Part shown: positions 1 to 6,105 of the stretch, piece after piece | How positions within the stretch are numbered: position 1 is the stretch's first letter | Layout: each line of letters opens with the position of its first letter | Assembly (NCBI GenBank): GCA_001920085.1 | Contig: MNJC01000131.1 | Span: 1 to 12,744 of the forward strand | DNA length: 12,744 bases | Origin: Actinobacteria bacterium 13_1_20CM_4_69_9 | Lineage (GTDB): Bacteria > Actinomycetota > Thermoleophilia > Gaiellales > Gaiellaceae | Reading direction: 5' to 3' | Made by a program: the position numbers and the translations under genes | The notes under the pieces: generated by a model | Seen by the model: only the letters and a program-made list of their open reading frames with translations | What the model was told of the DNA's origin: nothing | Database searches by the model: none

Positions 1-1185
1 CTGCGGTGGGGCGCCGTACTTCTGCAGCACGTCGGGCACCTCTCCCTGGAAGTTCTCCAGGACGGAAAGCACCCAGCGGTCCGTCGCGGCCGTGCCGTTC
101 AAGGTGTGCGGGGGCTCGAGGCGGCCTTCGTCCGTTCGGTAACGGATACCGCTCCGGCGGGCCTGGTAGTCCGTCGTGTTCGAGCACGACGTGATCTCCC
201 GGTACCGCTCCTGCGACGGGAACCACGCTTCGATGTCGTAGCGCTTCGCCGCCGATGACGACAGGTCTCCGACGGCACTGTTCACGACGCGGTACGGGAG
301 CCCGACCGCCTGCACGAGCGACTCCTCGATCGCCAGCATCTGCTCGTGCACGTCCCACGACGTCTCGGGGTGCGTGTAGACGACCATCTCGACCTTCTGG
401 AACTGGTGCACGCGGAACATGCCGCGCGTGTCGCGGCCCGCGGCGCCTGCCTCACGCCGAAAGCAGGACGAGAAGGCGCAGTACCAGATCGGCAGCTCGT
501 CGAGGATCTCGTCGATGTGCATCCCGATCAGCGGCACCTCCGACGTTCCGACGAGGTAGAGGCCGTCCTCGGGCACGGCGTAGTAATCGCCTTTATCCGA
601 CGGGAAGAAGCCGGTGCCGTACATCGCTTCCTCCCGGACGAGCACGGGCGGGATCATCGGAGTGAAACCGGCGGCAACGAGGTGGTCGAGCGCAAGCCGG
701 TAGAGCGCGAACGCGAGCAGCGCCGTGTCGCCGGCGAGGAAGCCGAATCGCGCGCCCGAGATCTTGGCAGCGCGTTCGAGCTCGAACCGGCCGATCTCCG
801 TGTGCTCCCGCGGATGTTCGAGCTTCGGCGGCTCGCCCCAGCGCTTGATCTCGAGCGCGTCCTCCTCGGTGAGACCGTCGGCGGCGGACTCGTGCGGCGG
901 ATTCGGGACCTGGGCGAGCGCCTCGTCGCGGGCGGTCTCCGCTGCGGACAGTTCGTCTTCGAGCGAGCGCAGCTGCTCCTTGATCCGCCTCAGCTCTTCG
1001 AGCTGCTCTGGCGTCGGCTTGCCGTCGACCTTCTGGCGCGCCCGCAGCTCGTCCACTTGCGGCACGAGCGCGCGCCAGCGTTCGTCTGCCGCCAGCAAGG
1101 TGTCGAACGCGTCGGCGGCGCCGCGACGCGCGAGCGCGGCGCGGAACGCCTCGGGATTCGCACGTGCCTCGCGGAGGTCGATCAT
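1..1185 (-). CDS. serS: Seryl-tRNA synthetase, C-terminus cut by window edge
   Basis: Charges tRNA-Ser with serine in the cytoplasm; class II aminoacyl-tRNA synthetase. The 395 residues visible begin MIDLREARANPEAF. Residues about 1-100 form the long helical arm (charged coiled coil around 40-90) that grips the tRNA. The class II motif 1 proline is near residue 180 (FTPMIPPVLV), the serine-site TSE is at 214-216, motif 2 is FRREAG at 242-247, and the motif 3 region is ATDRW with Arg 370, followed by ENFQGEVPDVLQKY. The family is usually about 420-430 aa, so roughly 30 residues are missing beyond position 1. The ATG start at 1183-1185 overlaps the TGA of the upstream HAD gene (ATGA), which implies translational coupling. 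No T-box or other leader is visible; it appears to be transcribed as the last visible gene of the left operon. Confidence 0.97.
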   Translation of the reverse strand, partial: MIDLREARANPEAFRAALARRGAADAFDTLLAADERWRALVPQVDELRARQKVDGKPTPEQLEELRRIKEQLRSLEDELSAAETARDEALAQVPNPPHESAADGLTEEDALEIKRWGEPPKLEHPREHTEIGRFELERAAKISGARFGFLAGDTALLAFALYRLALDHLVAAGFTPMIPPVLVREEAMYGTGFFPSDKGDYYAVPEDGLYLVGTSEVPLIGMHIDEILDELPIWYCAFSSCFRREAGAAGRDTRGMFRVHQFQKVEMVVYTHPETSWDVHEQMLAIEESLVQAVGLPYRVVNSAVGDLSSSAAKRYDIEAWFPSQERYREITSCSNTTDYQARRSGIRYRTDEGRLEPPHTLNGTAATDRWVLSVLENFQGEVPDVLQKYGAPPQ

Positions 1186-2003
1186 CGCGCCAAGAATGCC
1201 TCAAGGACCTGCGCGACGCCCTCATCGTCGACAGGGGGGCAGACGAAGTCGGCGACCGCCTTCACGCGCTCGTGCGCGTTCGCGACGGCGACGCCGTACG
1301 CCGCCCACGCCACCAGCTCGACGTCGTTCTCGCCGTCGCCGAACGCGAGCGTCCGCTGTTGCGAGAAGCCCACGCGCTCCGAGAGGTAGTCGAGCCCGGC
1401 CGCCTTCGTCACGTCAGGCGAAGCGAACTCGAGGAAGTACGGCAGCGACTTCGAGATGTACAGCCGGCCGTCGAAGCGAGCGAGCATCCGCTGCTTCAGC
1501 TCGTCGAGCACCTCCGGGTCATCGATCACGACGAGCTTCGTCGGCGGCTCGCGCAGCCACTCGAGCAGATTGCCGACCGCGTGCAGCTGGAGGTGCTGGA
1601 AGTCCGCGTACCGCCGTGCCTCGGGCGTCACCTCCGCGACGTAGAGCTCGTCGTCGACGTAGCAGTTCAACCCGAAGCCCTCGTCGTTGAGAGCGGCGAT
1701 CGCTTCGCGCGCCAGCTCGAGCGGAATCGGCACGTGTCGCAGCCAGCGCCCGCTGACGGGGTCGGCCACGACGGCGCCCTGGTAGCAGACGACCGGATCG
1801 TCGAGGCCCGCCTCCAGGGCGTACGGCCGCACCGCCTGGAACATGCGGCCCGTGACGAGCACGACGTGAATCCCGGCCGCACGCGTCGCCGCGAGCGCGG
1901 CACGCGTGCGCGGGCGCAGCACGGCGTCTTCGCCGATCAGCGTCCGGTCGAGATCGCACGCAACCGCATCGACCGCGCGCGGGAAGTCGTCCGGGAGCTT
2001 CAG
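1182..2003 (-). CDS. Cof-type HAD-superfamily phosphatase
   Basis: Cytoplasmic Mg-dependent phosphohydrolase of the Cof/sugar-phosphatase type; the substrate cannot be read from sequence. All four HAD motifs are present: motif I CDLDRTL (nucleophile Asp near residue 17), motif II LVTGR (Thr near 51), motif III Lys in DVTKAAGLDYL (near 200), and motif IV FGDGENDVEL (near 221-226). A C2-type cap lies between about 85 and 190. The length of about 273 aa is normal for the family. The start is the weak point: the frame has no ATG, GTG or TTG between the upstream gene's stop and motif I. The most economical start is CTG at 2001-2003, whose CTGA overlaps the TGA of the cytochrome gene (2000-2002), matching the ATGA style of the next junction. 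A GTG near 2235, deep inside the upstream gene, is the nearest conventional alternative. HAD genes beside serS are common in actinobacteria. Confidence 0.88.
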   Translation of the reverse strand: MKLPDDFPRAVDAVACDLDRTLIGEDAVLRPRTRAALAATRAAGIHVVLVTGRMFQAVRPYALEAGLDDPVVCYQGAVVADPVSGRWLRHVPIPLELAREAIAALNDEGFGLNCYVDDELYVAEVTPEARRYADFQHLQLHAVGNLLEWLREPPTKLVVIDDPEVLDELKQRMLARFDGRLYISKSLPYFLEFASPDVTKAAGLDYLSERVGFSQQRTLAFGDGENDVELVAWAAYGVAVANAHERVKAVADFVCPPVDDEGVAQVLEAFLAR

Positions 2004-2410
2004 CCCTGCGGCGTGGTGAGGAAGTCGACGAGGTCTTTCAGGTCGCTTGCCGACAACGACCCGTACGACTTCGGCATGACGTTGTGCGGATAGCCCGGCT
2101 GCACGTATGCCTCCGGGTTGACGATCGACTTCGTCACGAAAGGCTTCAGCGGCTGCTTCGCCTGCTGCGCGTACTGCGGCAGCTTGTCGAGGTCGGGGCC
2201 GATCGTCCCCTTCGCGTCCGGGCCCGCCGGCGCGTAGGTGTGGCACGCGCCGCAGCCCTGCGTGGTGAAGATCGCCTTTCCCGGCGCCTCCTGCTTGACC
2301 GTGCCGACGACCGTGTTCGGGGTCGCCGTCGTCACTCCCTCGCTGCCGCAAGCGGCGAGAGCGAGCACCGCTGCGGCGCACACGGCGGTCAGTACGGCTC
2401 CACGACGCAT
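2000..2410 (-). other. Cytochrome c lipoprotein-like module, possible separate translation unit
   Basis: Read from the ATG at 2408-2410 this is a 136-residue protein with its own lipoprotein-type signal: MRRG, a hydrophobic AVLTAVCAAAVLALAAC, and a lipobox LAAC followed by GSEG. The mature part is a single-haem class I cytochrome c with CGACH and a distal methionine in HNVMP, ending SDLKDLVDFLTTPQG. Such a protein would shuttle electrons on the outer face of the membrane. The frame upstream has no stop, so it may instead be the C-terminal domain of the membrane protein. No Shine-Dalgarno sequence precedes the ATG, which favours the fusion or tight coupling; the intact lipobox favours separate translation. 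Confidence 0.6.
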
Positions 2411-3871
2411 GGGGCGCGAGTCTACTGGCTCGAAACGGAGGAGAGCCAAGCAGCCGAGCGCCCCGAGGCCGATCACTTCCACCGGTGTGTCGTTCACGAG
2501 CAACGAGACTGCGAGCGCGACGAGCATGGCGTCGACCGCCACCCGTCGCGGCCTCCTCGTGCCGATCCAGACGAGCAGAGCGAGCGAGGCGAGGAAGAGG
2601 AAGATGTTGACTGCCGACCTCGTCGCGCTGGCCCACGAGATGTGCAGGCGGTGGCCGAAGTCGCCTGAGAGCGATCCCGGCCCCCCGCCGACTGCGTGGG
2701 TGACGTGGCCGGCGCCGCCGAGCGCCGCGTCGATGCCGACGAGCGCGAACACGAGTGCGATCACGCCGGCTGCGGCGAGCGCGGCGCGCCGCCAGGTCAC
2801 GCGCGCCGGGTCGAGGCGAAGAAGCACAACGGCCAGCGCAGCCGCGTAGACAATCAGGCCGCCGCCGTCCGCGCCGGCCTTGCTCCATGCGACCGTCACG
2901 AGCGCAAGTCCGCCGAGCGGTAACAGCCAACGCAGCCCGCCGAGGACGACGGCCGCGAGCAGCGCCGGCAGGAGCAACGTCTCGACGTGGTTCCCGATGC
3001 CGTAGAACCGGCCGCCGCCGTCGGGTCGCGCTCCCAGCACGGCAAGGGAGTGCGTCTCCGGACGCAGTGCCAGGACGAGCAGGAACCCCGTGAAGAAGGC
3101 TGCGACGGCGTACGGAATCCACCGCAGCCGCAACGACACGAGGCACGCGATCGCAGCCGGCGCGAGCGACATCAACAGCAGCACCTCCCAGAACCGCGTC
3201 GTGCCCGTCCATTCCAACCAGAGCGCGACGGTCACGGCGGCGGCGCCGAAGAGGACGCCCGCGCGGGCCTGCACCAGGGCGAGCACGAGCAGCGTCAGCA
3301 CGACGACGGTGAACGTCCACCCGCGCACGTGGTGCACGCGGCTGAGCCGCTCGTCGAGCCGCGTGAGGTCCGCGCGCGAGCCGGCGACGGCGCGGATGTC
3401 GGTCGTGCGGCCTCGTGCCAGCGCGACCGCGGCTTGCGTGATGTCCGGGAGCGTCACGAGCCCGTCGATTCGCGTCGAGCCCGACGTGAGGATGCCCGTG
3501 TAGCCCGGCGCGTCGACGGAGACGAGATAGCGCTTCGTGTTGGGATGCGTCCCCGGAGGCGGTAGCTGCACGTACACCGCCGGCTGCCCGGTCGCTCGCC
3601 CCTCGACCAGGTCGACCTCGACGTTCCCGCCGGGCTTGCCGCCGAGCAGGGCATTCTCGACCTTGCCGCGCTCGAGCGACGCGATCGCGCCGGCGCGGCT
3701 GATCGTCCCGCCGGCGCCGGCCACGTAGAGCCCCAGCGCGCCCGGAGGCGTCTGTCCAGCCGGCACCACATGGATCGCCGGGCGCGCAGCCGACGCTGTT
3801 GAGCCGGCATTGAGAGCCCCCGCAACCACCACCAGGGTGGCTACGATTCGCCCAGTAAACCTCGCCTCCAA
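2000..3871 (-). CDS. Polytopic membrane protein fused in frame to class I cytochrome c
   Basis: A single open frame of 623 codons from a TTG start (3869-3871). Residues 1-28 look like a signal peptide (ARFTGRI, hydrophobic ATLVVVAGAL, then STASA-A). An extracellular domain of about 140 residues follows, with TRIDGLVTLPDI near its end, reminiscent of a degenerate alkaline-phosphatase-like fold. About 11 membrane segments then carry an external loop with RFYGIGNHVE and a GADGGG motif; I do not know a named function. With no stop, the frame continues through RFEPVDSRPMRRG into a hydrophobic stretch and a cytochrome c domain with CGACH (haem) and HNVMP (axial Met). Positive-inside counting puts the RPMRRG linker in the cytoplasm and the haem domain outside, so a fusion is topologically sensible. 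Independent translation of the cytochrome from the ATG at 2408-2410 is the alternative. It heads the operon with HAD and serS. The TTG start lacks a clear ribosome site. Confidence 0.75.
   Translation of the reverse strand: MEARFTGRIVATLVVVAGALNAGSTASAARPAIHVVPAGQTPPGALGLYVAGAGGTISRAGAIASLERGKVENALLGGKPGGNVEVDLVEGRATGQPAVYVQLPPPGTHPNTKRYLVSVDAPGYTGILTSGSTRIDGLVTLPDITQAAVALARGRTTDIRAVAGSRADLTRLDERLSRVHHVRGWTFTVVVLTLLVLALVQARAGVLFGAAAVTVALWLEWTGTTRFWEVLLLMSLAPAAIACLVSLRLRWIPYAVAAFFTGFLLVLALRPETHSLAVLGARPDGGGRFYGIGNHVETLLLPALLAAVVLGGLRWLLPLGGLALVTVAWSKAGADGGGLIVYAAALAVVLLRLDPARVTWRRAALAAAGVIALVFALVGIDAALGGAGHVTHAVGGGPGSLSGDFGHRLHISWASATRSAVNIFLFLASLALLVWIGTRRPRRVAVDAMLVALAVSLLVNDTPVEVIGLGALGCLALLRFEPVDSRPMRRGAVLTAVCAAAVLALAACGSEGVTTATPNTVVGTVKQEAPGKAIFTTQGCGACHTYAPAGPDAKGTIGPDLDKLPQYAQQAKQPLKPFVTKSIVNPEAYVQPGYPHNVMPKSYGSLSASDLKDLVDFLTTPQG
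3842..3847 (+). promoter_or_regulatory. Candidate -10 box for htpX
   Basis: TACGAT fits the TAnnnT pattern and sits about 40 nt before the htpX start. No convincing -35 lies at 16-18 nt. It falls inside the coding sequence of the divergent membrane-protein gene, because only 15 nt separate the two start codons. Weak call. Confidence 0.25.
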
Positions 3872-3875
3872 GGAG
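3870..3875 (+). promoter_or_regulatory. Ribosome binding site of htpX overlapping divergent TTG start
   Basis: AAGGAG lies 11 nt before the htpX ATG. Its first two bases are also part of the TTG start codon (3869-3871) proposed for the divergent minus-strand gene, so the two 5' ends are interlocked. Confidence 0.6.
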
Positions 3876-3886
3876 AGCGATTCTCG

Positions 3887-4795
3887 ATGAAACGCAGGTC
3901 CTACGGGCGCGACGCCGGTCTGTCGCTGCGAATGTTCCTCACGACGACGCTGCTCGGCCTTCTCTACGTCGTCTTCGCCGTCGTTCTGTTCCAGGTCCTG
4001 AACGTCGGGCTCGTGCCGATGCTGGTCATCGTCGTCGGGCTCGCGTTCTTCCAGTACTACACCTCCGACAAGCTCGCGCTGAGAGCGGCGGGCGCCAGGA
4101 TCGTCGAGCGCGATGAGGCGCCGGAGCTGCACGACATGGTCGAGCGGCTCTGCGCGATGGCCGATCTGCCCAAGCCCCGTGTCGCCATCATCGACACCGA
4201 CGTTCCGAACGCGTTCGCGACGGGGCGGAGCCCGAAGCATGCGGCGGTCGCCGTCACGCGCGGTCTCTGGCAGCGGCTCGAGCCGCAGGAGGTCGAGGGG
4301 GTGCTCGCGCACGAGCTCTCCCACGTGGCGAACCGCGACGTCCTGATCATGACCGTGGCGAGCTTCTTCGCGATGCTCGCGGGCCTGCTCACGCGGTTCG
4401 GGCTGTACTCCGGCATGTTCGGCGGGGGCCGCCGCGACAACAACTCGGTTCCGGTCTGGCTGATCGTCCTGATCGTCTCGGTCGTGACCTACTTCCTCAG
4501 CCAGATCCTGATCCTGGCGATCTCGCGCTATCGCGAGTTCGCGGCCGATCGCGGCTCGGCGCTGATCACGGGCGCGCCCGAGCACCTGATGAGCGCGCTG
4601 CAGAAGATCTCCAGCGACATGTTCAGGATCCCGCAGCGCGACCTGCGGGAGGTCGAGGGGATGAACGCGTTCTTCATCATCCCGGCGAACGTGAAGGGCT
4701 CCGTCAGCCAGCTCTTCATGACGCATCCGCCGCTCGAGAAGCGCCTCGCCGCGCTGTCGGAGATCGCGCGGGAGATGGGCCGCCCGGTCGCATAG
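3887..4795 (+). CDS. htpX: HtpX-family membrane zinc metalloprotease
   Basis: Membrane-embedded M48 peptidase that removes misfolded or damaged membrane proteins, with its active site facing the cytoplasm. At 302 aa it has the typical length. Two hydrophobic segments lie near residues 17-57. The zinc motif HELSH is at 142-146 (ligands H142 and H146, catalytic E143), and the third ligand is E217 in REFAADR. A further pair of membrane segments lies around 152-173 and 189-213. The C-terminal THPPLEKRLAAL is a family hallmark. Start ATG at 3887 follows AAGGAG. The stop is immediately followed, with no gap, by the pspAB start, so the two are coupled. HtpX beside PspAB is a recurrent actinobacterial arrangement and supports a role in envelope-stress control. 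Confidence 0.95.
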   Translation: MKRRSYGRDAGLSLRMFLTTTLLGLLYVVFAVVLFQVLNVGLVPMLVIVVGLAFFQYYTSDKLALRAAGARIVERDEAPELHDMVERLCAMADLPKPRVAIIDTDVPNAFATGRSPKHAAVAVTRGLWQRLEPQEVEGVLAHELSHVANRDVLIMTVASFFAMLAGLLTRFGLYSGMFGGGRRDNNSVPVWLIVLIVSVVTYFLSQILILAISRYREFAADRGSALITGAPEHLMSALQKISSDMFRIPQRDLREVEGMNAFFIIPANVKGSVSQLFMTHPPLEKRLAALSEIAREMGRPVA

Positions 4796-5365
4796 TTGGG
4801 CCTGCGCGACGTTCTCTTCGGCCGGAAGAGCCTGGCCGGGCCGGCGGGTGAACGTCTCTTCGCGCTGACGACGGCGGCGGTCACACTGCAGACGGAGCTC
4901 GGCCTGCGCACGGCCGGCTCCGGTGGGATCTGCTTCAAGCCGCTCTCGGCGGGCGACTTCGTCCGCGCGGAGAACGACCTGCAGCAGCTCCTCGACGGCA
5001 TCGCCGGGGATTCCGGCTCGAAGCTCGAGCGCCGCGAGGACAAGTTCGGGTACACGTGGATCGTGGTGCACGACCCCGAGCTCGAGGACCAGGTCGCGAC
5101 CGTCCACGCGGTCGCCCAGGGGCTCGAGGAGCAGGGCTTCGGCCCGCAGCTGCTCGCGGCGGTGTTCAGGTTCGACGGCGGCAAGCACCCGGTCTACTGG
5201 ATCTACGGCTACAAGCGCGGCGCGTTCTGGCCCTTCGTCCCGACGGGCGACGGTCAGGAGCGCGACAACGCCGAGGAGCTGGAGCTGAAGGCGAAGCTCG
5301 AGCCGGAGCTGCCGGTCGAGCAGGACCTGAGCCGCTGGTTCGGCGTCTTCGACGCGCCTCTCTAG
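4796..5365 (+). CDS. pspAB: PspA-associated protein PspAB
   Basis: A 189-aa soluble protein that I recognise as the PspAB family, a partner found with PspA-type systems in actinobacteria and archaea; its molecular role is not established. Family-like features are the N-terminal MGLRDVLFGR, LTTAAVTLQTELGLR, GGICFKPL, FGYTWIVVHDP, EEQGFGPQLLAAVF, YKRGAFWPFVPTG and the ending LSRWFGVFDAPL. No signal peptide or membrane segment is seen. The start is TTG at 4796, directly after the htpX stop; this is chosen because family members begin MGL followed by a short hydrophobic stretch, and no earlier start is possible without entering htpX. There is no own ribosome site at normal spacing, so translation probably depends on htpX. 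A small hairpin follows the stop. Confidence 0.88.
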   Translation: MGLRDVLFGRKSLAGPAGERLFALTTAAVTLQTELGLRTAGSGGICFKPLSAGDFVRAENDLQQLLDGIAGDSGSKLERREDKFGYTWIVVHDPELEDQVATVHAVAQGLEEQGFGPQLLAAVFRFDGGKHPVYWIYGYKRGAFWPFVPTGDGQERDNAEELELKAKLEPELPVEQDLSRWFGVFDAPL

Positions 5366-5369
5366 GCGA

Positions 5370-5392
5370 AAAGCCCGCAAATTGCGGCCTTT
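5370..5392 (+). terminator. Imperfect hairpin after pspAB, possible terminator
   Basis: AAAG-C-CCGC, loop AAATT, GCGG-C-CTTT: two four-base-pair stems separated by a C/C mismatch, starting 5 nt after the pspAB stop. The right side ends in only three T residues, so termination would be weak. Position between two same-strand operons supports the call. Confidence 0.45.
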
Positions 5393-5417
5393 GCGTCATC
5401 GTGACGCACGATGACGC
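5393..5417. promoter_or_regulatory. Perfect 11-bp inverted repeat, candidate operator 1
   Basis: Arms GCGTCATCGTG and CACGATGACGC flank a 3-nt centre, ACG. It lies in the gap between pspAB and the ribbon-helix-helix gene, just upstream of a candidate -35 box. There is no T-run after it, so an operator is more likely than a terminator. Its right half resembles the second palindrome 33 nt downstream. Confidence 0.6.
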
Positions 5418-5428
5418 CATGGATGACC

Positions 5429-5457
5429 TTGACGTGACATCACGGTGATGTCACAGT
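5429..5457 (+). promoter_or_regulatory. Candidate promoter of the RHH-DUF4097-MFS operon
   Basis: A -35 TTGACG (5429-5434) and a weak -10 CACAGT (5452-5457) are separated by 17 nt. Transcription would begin at about 5464-5465, exactly at the chosen ATG, giving a leaderless mRNA. The second palindrome fills the spacer. The -10 match is poor (3 of 6), so this rests mainly on geometry. Confidence 0.4.
5434..5454. promoter_or_regulatory. Perfect 10-bp inverted repeat, candidate operator 2
   Basis: Arms GTGACATCAC and GTGATGTCAC flank a single G. The palindrome occupies the space between the candidate -35 and -10 boxes and ends 10 nt before the ATG, where a bound protein would compete with or remodel RNA polymerase. 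A dimeric regulator is expected; the adjacent ribbon-helix-helix protein is the obvious candidate, but a MerR-type activator would also suit the spacer position. Confidence 0.65.
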
Positions 5458-5464
5458 GCCGCCC

Positions 5465-5920
5465 ATGAACGTGGCGGCCTACGTCGAGGCGCTCCAGCAG
5501 GATCTGGCAAATGTCGCCGGCATCGGCGACGACGCAGTCGCGGAAGCAGCCCGCCGGATCAGCGCAGCCCTCGAGTCATCCCTCCGGCTCCGGCTCATGG
5601 ACGCTCTCGGCGAGGCCGCCGCGGAGCTCACGAACCAGTTGCCCGACGGCCACGTGGAGGTGCGCCTGACCGGAGGCGACCCGGAGCTGGTCTACGTGCC
5701 CGAGCCGGGGGCACCTCCTCCCACGGCCCTCGAAGACCTCAGCGCCCGGATCACGCTGCGCCTGCCCGAGACGCTCAAGGCGATCGTCGACGCCGCCGCC
5801 CAGGAGGCAGGCGTGTCGGCGAACACGTGGCTGCTGCAGCAGATCACCCGCAGTGCTGACCCCACCAAGCGGCGTTCGCATCCAGGCGGCCGCCGCATGA
5901 CCGGCTACGGCCAGAGTTGA
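5465..5920 (+). CDS. HicB-like ribbon-helix-helix regulator
   Basis: A 151-aa protein. The N-terminal part (about 1-75) is alanine-rich and helical (VEALQQDLANVAGIGDD) and ends in a strand-like region (HVEVRLTGGDPELVYVPEP). Residues about 93-126 form a ribbon-helix-helix DNA-binding domain: strand ARITLRLPETLK, helix AIVDAAAQEAG, turn VSAN, helix TWLLQQI. The basic tail is likely disordered. It resembles proteins annotated as HicB-family antitoxins that sit ahead of DUF4097 genes in actinobacteria, but no HicA toxin is present, so an autoregulating operon repressor is the better reading. ATG at 5465 is preferred over GTG at 5456 because it matches a leaderless start at the candidate promoter. 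It leads a five-gene operon and probably binds the palindromes just upstream; that is inference. Confidence 0.8.
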   Translation: MNVAAYVEALQQDLANVAGIGDDAVAEAARRISAALESSLRLRLMDALGEAAAELTNQLPDGHVEVRLTGGDPELVYVPEPGAPPPTALEDLSARITLRLPETLKAIVDAAAQEAGVSANTWLLQQITRSADPTKRRSHPGGRRMTGYGQS

Positions 5921-5926
5921 AAGGAG
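5921..5926 (+). promoter_or_regulatory. Strong ribosome binding site for the 57-aa ORF
   Basis: AAGGAG directly follows the stop of the regulator gene and stands 5 nt before the ATG at 5932. It is the only strong ribosome site within this operon, and it supports real translation of the small ORF. Confidence 0.7.
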
Positions 5927-5931
5927 TCACG

Positions 5932-6105
5932 ATGCACGTCCTCCCACTTCCGTTCGGGCTCGCGCTGGCGCTGCTGCCGCGCCGCGAGGCGGACACCATC
6001 CGCCGCAAAGACGAAGTGCGCCCGCTCATCCGCAACGCCGTCCGACCGCGCGATCGCTATCTCTCCGACCTGCGCTACTTCAACAACACGCGGGGTCACG
6101 TGTGA
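5932..6105 (+). CDS. Small 57-aa protein of unknown function
   Basis: Begins MHVLPLPFGLALALLPRRE, giving a short hydrophobic N-terminal stretch, then a basic, arginine-rich middle (TIRRKDEVRPLIRNAVRPRDR) and an aromatic end, YLSDLRYFNNTRGHV. I do not recognise a family. The hydrophobic part is too short for a confident membrane helix, but it could be an amphipathic membrane-surface anchor. The start is fixed by AAGGAG 5 nt upstream. The stop TGA (6103-6105) shares one base with the DUF4097 ATG, so it is translationally coupled to it. It might be a partner or adaptor for DUF4097, a leader peptide that couples translation, or a toxin under the RHH regulator; the last is least supported because no toxin motif is seen. 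Confidence 0.65.
   Translation: MHVLPLPFGLALALLPRREADTIRRKDEVRPLIRNAVRPRDRYLSDLRYFNNTRGHV

Noticed and set aside
346..2093. Long plus-strand frames across the serS and HAD region
   Set aside because: Antisense shadows; the minus strand carries complete SerRS and HAD catalytic motifs.
3872..5380. Minus-strand open frame antisense to htpX and pspAB, continuous with the membrane-protein frame
   Set aside because: It is a high-GC shadow: the product is low-complexity, rich in R, E, D and Q, with no domain, while the plus strand carries recognisable HtpX and PspAB.
5393..5417. First palindrome as an intrinsic terminator
   Set aside because: The 3-nt loop hairpin is stable but no T-run follows, and its half-site similarity to the second palindrome favours an operator.
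5393..5454. CRISPR-like or attachment-site repeat
   Set aside because: Only two imperfect copies, no spacer array, no integrase or other mobile gene in the window.
5465..6105. HicAB-type toxin-antitoxin pair (RHH gene plus 57-aa ORF)
   Set aside because: The 57-aa protein lacks the HicA fold pattern and its catalytic histidine context, and the usual toxin-first order is not kept; orphan regulator plus unknown partner is safer.
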